A stretch of DNA of 64,000 nt, from contig OZ234493.1 of NCBI GenBank assembly GCA_965153455.1, forward strand, positions 7,306,213 to 7,370,212, written 5' to 3'. Positions 24,801-34,625 of the stretch are shown here, in pieces. Positions within the stretch are counted from its first letter, which is position 1. Each line of letters starts with the position of its first letter. This DNA is from Sphagnum compactum. Taxonomy: Eukaryota; Bryophyta; Sphagnopsida; Sphagnales. A model generated the notes under the pieces. It had not been told where the DNA came from. It saw only the letters and a list, made by a program, of their open reading frames with translations, and made no database searches. A program made the translations under genes and the position numbers.

Positions 24801-24989
24801 CACACAACAGTTGTGGACACAGCAATTCACGCCCATTACATTGCCCACCACCACCACCACCACCACCACCACGGGGCGACGACGACGACTGCGCGCAGCG
24901 GCAGCAGCAGCAGCCGTGTCCCGTCCGTTAGAGCTCGTCCTGGACGACAACAACGCGCATGGAAAATGGGAGCGAAGGGGGAGCGCCAT
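18877..24989 (-). CDS. Photolyase-like domain/alpha-beta hydrolase fusion protein (At4g25290-type), 14 traced exons
   Basis: Traced minus-strand exons: 24989-24218, 23920-23787, 23643-23494, 23319-23205, 23089-22711, 22406-22193, 21777-21739, 21410-21155, 20518-20406, 20305-20207, 19983-19936, 19768-19658, 19511-19421, 19097-18877. Phases agree at all joins; total about 913 residues. Residues 1-220 are low-complexity (Ala, Val and Glu runs), consistent with a plastid transit peptide. Then comes the photolyase N-terminal fold (VWFKHDLRIDDHLGLAAA), without the C-terminal FAD domain of true photolyases. Exons 5-6 hold the family linker (GTLSRRRVYSEAVKYERER). From exon 8 there is an alpha/beta hydrolase with oxyanion loop HGFG, nucleophile GNSIGG, Asp in GTRDP and His in AGHCPHDE, so the triad is complete. 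Its substrate is unknown. Exon 7 is short and lacks the family's Arg/Trp-rich segment, and the exon 5 donor (GTCAAC) is weak. A long hypothetical 3' tail follows the His. The start at 24989 is the first Met after the upstream ATGA-type repeat. Confidence 0.85.
20538..20800. repeat. Direct duplicate of the exon 7 region, inside intron 8
   Basis: About 250 bp matches 21520-21775 in the same orientation: shared words include GAGAGT(C/T)GCTCACAAA, AGCTGCCATGACTACCCA, GTGGGTGTAGATAAGCA and CAAACCATTATAC. It lies between exons 8 and 9 of the photolyase/hydrolase gene. The copy of exon 7 in it is altered in sequence and probably not spliced in. Confidence 0.85.
21520..21775. repeat. Partner copy of the duplication, overlapping exon 7
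   Basis: Matches 20538-20800. It covers predicted exon 7 (21777-21739) and intron 7 of the photolyase/hydrolase gene. The duplication is diverged enough to be old. Confidence 0.85.
24842..24872. repeat. (CAC)n trinucleotide repeat in exon 1
   Basis: Nine CAC triplets (GTG on the coding strand) encode a run of nine valines in the predicted transit-peptide region of the photolyase/hydrolase gene. GCT/GCC and GAG/GAA triplet runs in the same exon give Ala and Glu tracts. Confidence 0.85.
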
Positions 24990-25310
24990 TACTGAACCCT
25001 CATTGGAGCATTCCCAACAAATGGATGAAACAAATGAATGAATGAATGAAGATGACCCAATGAACGAATAAATGAAACTCATGGATGAATGAAAATGAAA
25101 ATAAATGCATAAAATGAACAACTAAATTAAACTAATCAGTGAATGAATGAAATTGAACAACTAAATTAAACTAATGACTGAATGAATGAAATTGAATGCA
25201 TGAATTGAAACAAATTAATGAAAATGAGTGAAATGACTGAAGGAAAATGAATGCACAAATGAACAAATGAATGAGAGAATGGATGGATGGATCGGTGGGT
25301 GGATGGAATC
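24990..25310. repeat. Degenerate ATGA-rich simple repeat upstream of the photolyase/hydrolase gene
   Basis: Words such as AATGAATGAATG, AATGAAAATGA and GGATGGATGGAT dominate. The segment TTGAACAACTAAATTAAACTAAT occurs twice about 40 bp apart. It lies immediately 5' of the start codon, so it may overlap the promoter or 5' UTR. Confidence 0.75.
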
Positions 25311-25678
25311 GGTCAAGAGCACAGCCAGAAGAATACTGCTGTGACTGGTCAGTAATGATCTGGACCAATCAGCATCGGCCACGCTACTCCATTCTTCTGC
25401 TTTGTGCTTACCACCGCAGATTGGGACCCAACTTTTTCTTGGAGAAAATTATTGGAGTTTGGGATTTTTTAGGGCCCTGGGGACACGGGCCCCACTAAAA
25501 GGGCCCGGCCTAGCTATTGTTAGTGCATTTCAGCCTATAGGTAGGTACTTATAAAAAATAAAAAATTACTACTTCTACTTATGGCTATTGTTACCTAATA
25601 CATTTTGGCCTATATATGGCCCTAATAGCCCTCAACTAATAAAAGCCCTTCCTAAGAACACCCTACCTATTTAGTTAG

Positions 25679-25827
25679 GCCTTGCCTACCAAAGCAAGGA
25701 TATTGTGTTTAGAGAATAGTAGCTTAAGGGATATTTTGGCCCCTAGGTAATTATAGGTCTAATTTTATATGAGGATTTTTGAAACATGATCTTTTGGCTT
25801 GTGTTGAAACTTGAGATTAACATATGA
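25679..25827. repeat. Solitary arm of the foldback element found at 61756-62236
   Basis: Shares GGCCTTGCCTA, GCAAGGATATTGT, ATAGTAGCTTAA, GGCCCCTA, TATATGAGGATTTTTGAAA and TGTGTTGAAACTTGAGATTA, in order, with the left arm of the element at 61756. No inverted partner follows here, so this copy is truncated or is a different derivative. Confidence 0.8.
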
Positions 25828-26037
25828 TAACAAGTTTTAATGTTTTTTTCCTCATAAGTCATAACCCTCCCAATGACTTTTGTGTTGATACCGTTGGAAA
25901 AGCGCGTTGAAAAGGTGATGTGCATATTTGTACAATTTTTCACAATTTTTGGGACCAACAAGAGCAAAAGCTAATGATTTTAGAATGATTTTTATTTTTT
26001 ATATTATTATTATATTATATTTTGAAAAAAAAATCCC

Positions 26038-26135
26038 AGAAGAACGTTGAGAATTAAAAACACTTCAACAAGAATAGTACAAGGATAGAAGAACGTTGAG
26101 AATTAAAAACACTTCAACAAGAATAGTACAAGGAT
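26038..26135. repeat. Near-perfect tandem duplication of 49 bp
   Basis: Two consecutive copies of a unit beginning AGAAGAACGTTGAGAATTAA and ending TAGTACAAGGAT. The identity suggests a recent event. Confidence 0.95.
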
Positions 26136-27079
26136 GGGGCCACCTGGATTAATATACTTTGGATCAAGGGCACAGGAGCCCACTAGTTTTCTCTATTATG
26201 ATTGTTGTAGGTTTGAAGTTTGAACTTGAAGGCAAGGGGTAAAGGGTAAAGCAAATTTCCTTCGGAACATCACCCAGTACAATTGTAGCTTGATTTGAAC
26301 TTTTGATGTTTGAACTTGCCATAAGGGGTAGGCTAGAGCAATTGTGTGATGCCTTGCTTGGTTTTATACACCACCCTATTTGGTGCTCTTCTGCCAATAA
26401 AAGAAATTGCAAATTTTCTTTTTAAATGGATTCTCTCACCCATGGACCTATTAGGGTAGAGCAGCCATTGAGCAAACATTTAAGGGTTTGCAGAGCTTAT
26501 GCATCTCAGATGTTGCTCCATTGCAGCAAAAGCTCAAATAAAAGTTGTAGAGCTCATAGTTGTGTATCCAAGGGTGCTTGAATCATAAATAAAGCTCAAG
26601 AAATGAGCAAGTTATGCATATTTTAGTGTCAAGGGGTCAAAATCACGACAAGAAAATTCCTTGATCACTCAACAACGCATGAGCATCATCATGCTCATAG
26701 CATCATCATGCTCATGCATGAGCAAATGCTCAGTGATCCATGATCAAATGTTGCTACCCTCTTCACAAGTATTAAATGCAAATAAGGACGAATAGGTAAG
26801 GCCACAAAAATGGTCATCTTTGGTTTCAACAGACATGATTAAAAAAAAAATGTTTTTACAATCAATGGTGATAGGGGGAAGAGAGAGCAAAACCCTAATT
26901 TTTCCACCTACTCTCTTGGCCACCGGCGCCTCCTCCTCCAACTACGTCTACCAAAATTTTGTGCATGTTTCCTCTCTTTGGCAATCAAGCGATTGTGATG
27001 ATGTTGGTACAACTCTCAAGCTAAATTGCTTGAAATTCAAGCGCTTCAAGCTTACTCCTTCTTAGTTGTAATTGCTAAC

Positions 27080-27900
27080 AATCTTGGTCTTGGTGGTTGT
27101 CATCTTGCATATCTTGTGCTTGTAGCTGCTTGTGACCCTTTTGGTCACAGTCCTCATGTTGATCATCTTCTTCCTTTTCCTCCCTCTTGGCTACAACTAC
27201 TAGCAATTGTCCTCATCATCGTGATCGTGATTTTGGTGCTGGTCATTTTGCATCTTTTGTGTTTGTAACCGCTCGTGACCCTCTTGGTCGTGGTCCTCAT
27301 GTTGATCATTCTCTTCCTTCTCCTCCCTCTTAGCTATAGCTACTAACGTCCTAATCGTTGTGATCTTGATCTTGGTGGTCATCGTCTCGCATCTCTTGTG
27401 CTTACAGTTGTTCACAAACCTCTTGGTCATAATCCTCATGTTGTTCATCGTCTTCCTTTTCTTCCCTTTTGGCTACAGTTGTTAACAACCATCTTAGTCA
27501 TCATGATCTTGGTGGTTGTCATCTTGCATCTCTTATGTTTGTAGCCACCTGCGACCTTCCTGGTCAGGGTCCTCATGTTGATCATCGTCTTCCTTGTCAT
27601 CCCTCTTAACTACAACTACTACCAACCATCCTGGTCATCATGATCTTGATCTTGGTGGTCATCATCTTGCATCTCTTGTGTGTGTAGCTACTTGCAACCT
27701 TCCTAGTCACGATCCTCATGTTAATCATCATTTTCCTTTTCCTCCCTCATTGTTAGAGTTATTAGCAACCCCCTTGGTCATCATGATCTTGATCTTGGTG
27801 GTCCGAATCTTGCATTTATTGTGCTTGCAACTGCTCATGACCTTCTTGGTCGTGATCTTGATATTTCTGGTTTTAGTTACAACTATTGGTGATCCTCTTG
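27080..27900. repeat. Satellite-like array of about 140-bp units (six or more copies)
   Basis: The segment (C/T)TTGGTGGT(T/C)(G/A)TCATCTTGCATCTC starts near 27094, 27232, 27372, 27508, 27650 and 27794, at a spacing of 136-144 bp. In each unit it is followed by TTGTGCTTGTAGC, GACC(C/T)T(C/T)TTGGTC, CCTCATGTTGATCATC, and a CTTCCTTTTCCTCCCTC tract. Units decay towards 28000. The open frames within it are by-products of the repeat. Confidence 0.9.
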
Positions 27901-27999
27901 GTTGTGGTCTTGGTTACAATTGTTGGCGATCTTCTTGGTTACAACTGTCGACAATTCTCCTGATTATGGTCTTGGTTGCAACTGTTGGTGATCCTCCTA

Positions 28000-28550
28000 A
28001 ACCCTAAACCCCCCTCCTTTACTTTGGTTACTCAGTAGAACAAAGCAAGCATGTTGCAACGTGACTGCGATCAAGTATTCTAGCCCTTATTTGTAATCTT
28101 ACCTCCTATTGTGCTGAAATAAACCTTGAAAATCTTATAATTGGAATGATTTCAAACCCTTGTGCAACCCAAGAAGCTCACAGATGTTCATTTAAACGTT
28201 GTCATGCTTCCCTGACAACTATTGCAAACCAATTGTATCCAAAATCTGCTCTCGCACTTCTGGTAGCTACACATTAAAATGCCCATTCATCAACATTGAA
28301 GTAAGTTGCAGATTTTCTAACCTTATTTTCCTCCATTTCCTTGCGACATGTTTCCTTAATTACCTCTATAACTACCTTCTCCATAACCTTCTTATGCATA
28401 ATTGTTAGGTATTCAACACTAGTCACAACATGAAACTACAAATAGTCCACTAATGGTTCCTTTCCTCTGTTCTATTTTGCAAATAAATGAGGGAGCAACA
28501 ATAGTTGGTGCATTCTCATGATATATTGAGTCAGGTTCAAAGAAACTTGT
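28000..28550. other. Gap between the 140-bp array and the transposase relic
   Basis: I see no protein-like frame or repeat. It may contain the 3' end of the Tigger-like element, but no terminal repeat was identified. Confidence 0.4.
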
Positions 28551-30135
28551 TCTTCTTACACTTGCTCTTGACTAAGGCTATCTATATTTATTACTAAGTT
28601 TTCTTCTACCCTATCTCCTATCATGGGAGGGCTATGAGGCATATCTACATAATAACATCGGTTTAGGTTATAACAACTTAAGCCTGATTGGTGAATTGAT
28701 GTGTGTATATTGAGGAGATCTATGGCAGCAACTTTTTCTCCATAATGTTGCTCATGTTCACCTTGATCACCTTGGCATTGATCATCTTGTGCATTTGATG
28801 TGTTATTTGCTTCATTTCTTTCATTGTTCGGCCATATTGTGTAAAGGCTTGAAGGTTGAAATTTGTTGTTCATTGCATTTGGATCCAAACGCCATATACC
28901 TGTTACCCTAAAGCTAGACTTGATTTTTTTTTATCAACACCTTTTTAAAAACCTAGTCCACCCATTTGACAGAAGTAATCTTGTCTGGTTCCATGTAGTT
29001 TCTACTAGCCATTGTTGCATCTTTAACCTTTTGAAATGCAATTTTAAATGGTTTAAAACAAGAGACATCCAATGGCTAAAGAACATGAAAGGTATGTGCA
29101 AGTAAAATTATCATGTCCAATCCAAACTCATGGGCTTGTTTTACTATTTCTAGGGTTACGTGGCTACCATGGCCATTTAGAACTAGTATATGTCGGTTGG
29201 TTGAAAACACTCCACTTGGAACAAACCGCTTAAAGAAAGATAAAAATTCTTTAAACAAAAAAATAAATCATCCATGCCTTCTTTTGCATAGTCATGCATG
29301 TATTTGGTTTGCATAGCGTAATGTAATTATCTTTCAACCATTCCCCTTTAAAGATGTAAAAGCCCAATAGACTCCCATTTGTTGCATTAATAATGCAATT
29401 TATAGTCAACCATTCTCGAGGTTTTGGGATGGTACTATTAACTACATTAGACCTGTTCTTGGCTAACACCTGTGCCCCTTCTTGTTTGCCTATTTATACA
29501 CCTATTTCGTCACTATTCCATATGTGATCGGAAGGATATTGATGTAAATTATACAATGACACCAACTTTGTGTAGAATTTGTTATAGTAAGCAATTGTCA
29601 AACCTTGTGTTTTACACATCAAGTCCTTCATCATGCCTTATGACCACATTTGGATGTTGAGTTTTTAACCATCGCCACCAAGTTTTTTTAGGTATGCCAT
29701 CTCAAAATGGTGTCACCTTTGTTTGAATCATTTCTACAAGCTTCAATTTAAGTTGGTTTAATGATATATACAAGCCACATTTCCCCATTATTAGAGTTCA
29801 TTCATAGACTTTTGCATCTTCTTCTTTCGTTAACACTCCTGGTGACCACATTTTCCTACTATGGGTGCATCCATTTAAATGGTCAAAAAGAGAGTTTAAA
29901 GGTATGTGAAATATCCAACTAGCCCCCTATAAAGAACAAATACCTTGTTCAACTACTTCCATGGCTTCCTCCAAAGTTTCACTTGTCCATTTGCCCCTCA
30001 TTAATGTTGCGAAAGACTGAGTAACCCAAGTTGCTTTTTGTATCGGGGTTTCATCAAGTTTAATAAGCATGATTCCAAGTTTCAAGGGCACATTCCTTTG
30101 TTGGTTGGCCCTGTGACGCCGCTCCCTCATCTATG
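28550..30135 (-). pseudogene. Tigger/pogo-type (DDE_1) transposase pseudogene
   Basis: Read 5' to 3' on the minus strand the family order is kept. The N-terminal helix-turn-helix part begins near 30030 (LEEAMEVVEQGICSL), with HSRKMWSPGVLTKEED near 29850. The first catalytic Asp lies in a WNSDEIG segment near 29510. KPREWLTINCIIN and LGFYIFKG lie at 29340-29430, and LVLNGHGSHVTLEIVKQA at 29130-29180. The C-terminal GIWP-type tail, with AMNNKFQPSSLYT, is near 28850. In the second catalytic motif the family has LVLDGH; here the Asp is replaced by Asn. Several stop codons and frameshifts interrupt the frame. It is a relic of a cut-and-paste DNA transposon. Terminal inverted repeats were not found. 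Confidence 0.85.
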
Positions 30136-30589
30136 GGGCACAATTTGTATCATTTTCCCCTCCTGGCCTTAGCTTCCAAAGGAATCCGATTCAAAATTAG
30201 GCCCTAGTAGAAGTACACCTCTTGACTTCTTGAATTCAACCCAAGAAAATAAAAAATGAGTTAAAGCTGGAAATTTTGCAAGTGCATGCTCCCAAAGGAA
30301 CCCGATAAATGCATTGAGTTTTTAAAAATCCTCAAAGTTTTTCCACGTCAACATGACATCTATTGTTTTGTGCAAGCCGTGGGGTTGAACCTCTTAGTAC
30401 ATCTACTTGAACTTGTGGGAATTTAGTATGTCATGGATGTGCTTGAACTTTAGAATTTTTTTTTGCATAATGCTCAAACCAACAAAAACAGAGATATTTT
30501 TTATACCTCTTTGCATAAATCTAGTATATGATTTCTATCTTCACATCTGGTCCAAGGATTGGTATTACTACTACTTGTTTTGTCAACTC

Positions 30590-30900
30590 CTTGTTTCTGA
30601 TCAAATCTTCGCCCTTTGCATTTAACCTTAATCCCAACCGTGATCCTGAACCTTGACCCTATTCTATCTTTACTTTGACATGTACTAAATGCGGTGCTTT
30701 TACAGTTAGATCCAAATTCCCTCTATATTTCAACTCCTTATTTTTTATTAGATCCTCTCTATGTGTATCTGACCCTAATCCCAACCTTGATCTTGAACCT
30801 TGCTTTATCTTTACTTCGACATGTATGGAAGGTGTTGCTTATACATTCAGATCTACATCCCCTCTAAGGTGTTGCTCCTCTCCATGTTCTACATGTAAAC
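30590..30900. repeat. Diverged tandem duplication of about 170 bp
   Basis: The order CTAATCCCAACC(T/G)TGATC(T/C)TGAACC, CTATCTTTACTT(C/T)GACATGTA and TTCAGATC(C/T)A(C/A)AT(C/T)CCCTCTA occurs twice. On the minus strand both copies read without stops for much of their length (for example GSRSRLGLGSD and GSGSRLGLRLN), so this may be a decayed coding repeat. Confidence 0.65.
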
Positions 30901-31690
30901 ATCTTAACAAGATTGCATTAGGAACTAGAAGCTCTAGAAAATATTGTAGTTCATCCTCTATGTGCTTTGGTAGGGAAGACATACTTCTTAAAGATGTTAT
31001 CTAAGAGTTTTACCCAATTCTGTTAGAGCTGCAACCAACTTATTGCCTTGTCCAGATTTTGGGGGGAAAACCAAAATGTTGAACTTGGGGGTAAGCTCCT
31101 CCTTTGGCATGTTAATAAATGTTGTTGTTTCACAAAGTGTGCTCTATGTGCTTTTTAGGGTTTAAGGTTTTGTCCTATAATCATGAGTTGCAATTCTTTT
31201 AATGTGCAAGGCCTTGCCCCTAAACCGAACCCTCAAACCCTTGTACATGTTCCATACAACACCCATTGCTGAACCTAACAAATCTGCAAAGCGAAAAAAT
31301 GTGCTCAAAGTTGGCAAATTGTGAAAAAAAAATTGTAAATCCACTCACAAGAACACCCATCTCCAAATGGCCAAACCAGCACATGGGGCTTTTTTGTTTG
31401 GGTCAAGCAAGCATGCACAACTATTCATCTTATACCCTTTTGCACACACCACAATCCCTAAAGGCACTCAATTTTTTTTTTAAAAAGCATTCTGGAACTA
31501 CCCCCTACACCGATCATAGAAGAGCCCCCCTGAACAATAGAGGCCAAAATTCTGAACAGTAGAAATTTCCACCGAACATTCGGTTATAGGTACATTGGTG
31601 AACAACGAACAGATATAGACTATCCCCTCTCCTGGTGTTCGCCCACCGGCCCCTGAATGGCAAAGTGCTGCTCTACCCTAGTGCCTCATG

Positions 31691-31711
31691 GGGGCGGGGG
31701 GGGGGGGGGGG
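31691..31711. repeat. G tract
   Basis: About 20 guanines with one C interruption, followed within 20 bp by TTTAGGGTTTAGG. Confidence 0.9.
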
Positions 31712-32753
31712 AGGAAACCAAATTGGTTTAGGGTTTAGGTTTCATTCTAAGCATTGTAAATGTCCTCTCATAAGACTAAATCAGGGTCTCCAAGTCCAAA
31801 ACTATGGATCCCCATGATCTAACTATAACCACTATGAGCATCTCCAGCGGTGCTCAGTGGCTCAGTATGTGATCCTCCACAGTGAAATTGGATGAAGAAA
31901 AGAGTGAAATTGGATGAAGAAAAGTCGAAAAATGCTGGTTTGTCTTTAGGAAAATGGTTTTGACTCAATATAACCGTACAATTCGCGGCGACAGGGTAGA
32001 GGCCCAGCAATGCTCTGCACCTGCAGAAACGAGTGTAATAAAGTGGATCTGACTTTGATCAGTGTTTCTAATTGGCCCATCATAATGATCAGTCCAGGTG
32101 GTTTGCTATTGTTAGTCCCCCACCCTATTTGCTGTCCCGGACCAGTGTTTTATTTTTCAATTTCCTGATGTAGCCAGGGTGGCGAGCATCCCTAGGCAGG
32201 CACATTTCGACTTAACTGGTGAATTTATCTGTAGCCAGTAGGCATAAATGTGGCGACACCATCCCCCAAAAAAAAACCAGTTGTTTGTCACTTGTTGTCG
32301 ATCTTATTTTTCTCAAAAACAGGGAATTTTCGACAGAATTTCAGAAAACTGTATCGCCAATTTGGCGATTTTTTGCCAAAAAGAAATCAAAGTCCCTGGA
32401 CTCCAGTTTCAGTTTGGGTTTAGGGTTTAGGATTTCCTTCTAACCCTTACACATTTATGAATATTATATATAGACTCCCTTAGCTTCAACCTATTGCTAC
32501 TACTGCAAAAAAAGAAAAAGAAAATCACATAAAAAGCTTATTTGATTCTATTGATTTAATTTCAAGAGAATTCAAAAATGATTTCCCTAATTTAAATATA
32601 TTCCACAATATGATTTAATAATATCTGAAAAGTGCTGGTTGTTTAAATAACATTATTTTGCCAAACTTGTTACACCCACCATGGTAATCCTTTTTACTTT
32701 ATGGCAAAAATTCAGTACATGGTGTCTATCCCAATGTTGGGCAAGTATATGAT

Positions 32754-32781
32754 TTATATATATATATATATATATATATAT
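32754..32781. repeat. (TA)n microsatellite
   Basis: About 14 TA dinucleotides in a row. Confidence 0.95.
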
Positions 32782-34489
32782 GGTAATAATATAGACAACT
32801 TTTTTAAATATTCAATCACAAAATGATATAAACATTAAACAAATGAAAGCCCATAAATTGCCTAGAATGAGAACCACTAAAATGCTTGGAAAGATGAGAA
32901 GAAGATTTGAACTTAGCCTTACACTTTCAACTCATATCAACACATGCAACAACCATCCCAAAAAAGAAAGGGCAATCATAATAATAATTATAATAATAAT
33001 AAATGATAATGAGTTTTGAAGGTAGCTAGACCATCACATCCTCCAACCTTTGGAACTCTCATACCCACCCACCCAAAAATTGTCTATCTATTGAGGAAGG
33101 TTGATTGTTTGTTTGTTTGTTTGTTTGTGTAGGTTTGGTTTGTTTGTCACATTCAGATCTCCCAAACCACAATGCACTTCACTAGGCTCTTGGTAACCAT
33201 CTGAAAGCCCTAGAGGTGAACTAAGGTGATTTCTTGATGTTTAGACCTATGAATGAAGAGTTATTGAATACTCAAAGAATTTTGTCACAAAAGTTTTAAA
33301 AAAGGGAAATTAGTGCACACTCTTACATAGTATTGTTAGATGTCGCTTTATGGATGAGATTTCTTGGAGATGATTTTATAACTTTTAAACCAAAGATGGG
33401 GATTGAAATTTGAATAAATTTTGTCATTGAGAATTCATTTAAATAATTAAATTTTTAATTTTTTTTACAATCAAGCTCTATGGTCAGAGTCCTATTCACA
33501 CGTGAAGCAGTTACATAGTTTTGTTCGCACTTGAGGCAATGGCAATGACTACACTAATTAATCATCAATATTTCATAAGCAAATACCAAATTGATAGGAA
33601 CCTGAATACAAGTTTCTATCCCATATTATATATGAGCCAATGAATGAACTATGTACTTGCCCAACATTAGTTCAATCCTTTTAACTCATTTGCACAACAA
33701 AAATGTATTATAATTGTTCAAATCTTCTTTGTGAAAATATGAACTTGATATGTTGAAAGTTGTGATAATTATCACTAGTGCGGCCTGTGCCATTGGCCCA
33801 AGTGTTCCCACGTCCTCAAACTGATTTTTTCCTTCCAAAACCTGGTTTTTAGAATTTATTTGGATTTTCAGGGGGCAAAAATCGCTTTTAAAATCAATAT
33901 ATCTCCCACATTCTCAATCCAAATTTTACCAAATAAATTCCATTAAATCCTGCTCATCAAGATCTTTCCAACAACATCGCCAAAGGCACATTCCAATTCC
34001 TCCGAAAATTTCAGCTACAATTTAATATAATTTTTAGTGAAGAAATCATTCAATATTCAAGAACTTTTGCACCGCAAGTCCAAATGTCATGGAACCAAGC
34101 CCATGCACCCCTTCTCCTCCAGAGCTTTCCAAATAGGACCAAGAACAACGTGATCTGAAGCATCCTGGTTCGGTAGATCTCATCAGTACAAAACGAAACA
34201 AACAAACAAACTTCCTTGCTTCATAGATAGATTCGCTACACTCTGAATAATTTCACTACTCATATGAGAATATCATAGCAGATCATGGAAAGTTTAATGA
34301 TTTAAGCTTTTAAAGAAATAATTAAATTTTTGAAAAAAAATTATTCGTTTATCATATTAGGCTATGATAATGGTTTAAACAAAAGAGGAAAAAATAAAGA
34401 AATTGTGGAATAATATCGTTAGGTGAATTTGAGTGCAAGATAAATTTGATGTCAAAAAATGCAGTGTATATAATTACACTTGATCGAAC
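32782..34489. other. AT-rich intergenic DNA including one copy of a dispersed repeat
   Basis: No protein-like frame. 33090-33420 is a diverged relative of 49005-49345. A (TTTG)n run lies at 33105-33129. Confidence 0.5.
33090..33420. repeat. Dispersed repeat copy, related to 49005-49345
   Basis: Shared words in the same order include TTTGTTTGT or related T/G runs, CCCAAACCA, CACT(A/C)(G/T)GCTCTTGGTA, GAAAGC, TGTTTAGACC, and TTGGAG(A/G)TGATTT. Divergence is high. A (TTTG)n tract is part of this copy. Confidence 0.6.
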
Positions 34490-34625
34490 CGTGTGCATTA
34501 AATGCAGAGTTTCAGCATTTCATGATGATGAGATGAGGAGATTTAGTAAAATTTCATTACTTTACGGATACAACTGAAAGAGGGATTTGAGGGTGACAGG
34601 TGGCCCAAAGACAGTTTAGAAAGAG
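34490..34625. repeat. Dispersed repeat copy, related to 60685-60815
   Basis: Shared words: CATTAAATGC(A/T)GAGTTTCAGCA, AGATT(T)AGTAAAA or AGATTTAATAAAA, CTGA(A/G)AGAGGG and (C/G)AGG(T/C)GGCCCAAAG-type wording, in the same order and orientation. It is probably an old non-autonomous transposon or LTR fragment. Confidence 0.7.

Larger units (their letters stand above)
25311..27079. other. Intergenic DNA with repeat fragments
   Basis: No protein-like frame. It contains a solitary arm of a foldback element (25679-25827), a 49-bp tandem duplication (26038-26135), and a segment near 26680-26730 where GAGCATCATCATGCTCAT is repeated. Confidence 0.5.
30136..32753. other. Intergenic DNA with a small duplication
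   Basis: Apart from the duplication at 30590-30900 and a G tract at 31691-31711, no gene is recognisable. Telomere-like TTTAGGGTTTAGG words occur at about 31725 and 32415. Confidence 0.45.

Noticed and set aside
24459-24995. 178-residue plus-strand frame with a poly-His run
   Set aside because: It is antisense to exon 1 of the photolyase/hydrolase gene; the His run is the complement-strand reading of the triplet repeat.
27594-28007. 137-residue plus-strand hydrophobic frame
   Set aside because: It is a read-through of the C/T-rich 140-bp satellite units, so the apparent membrane character is compositional.
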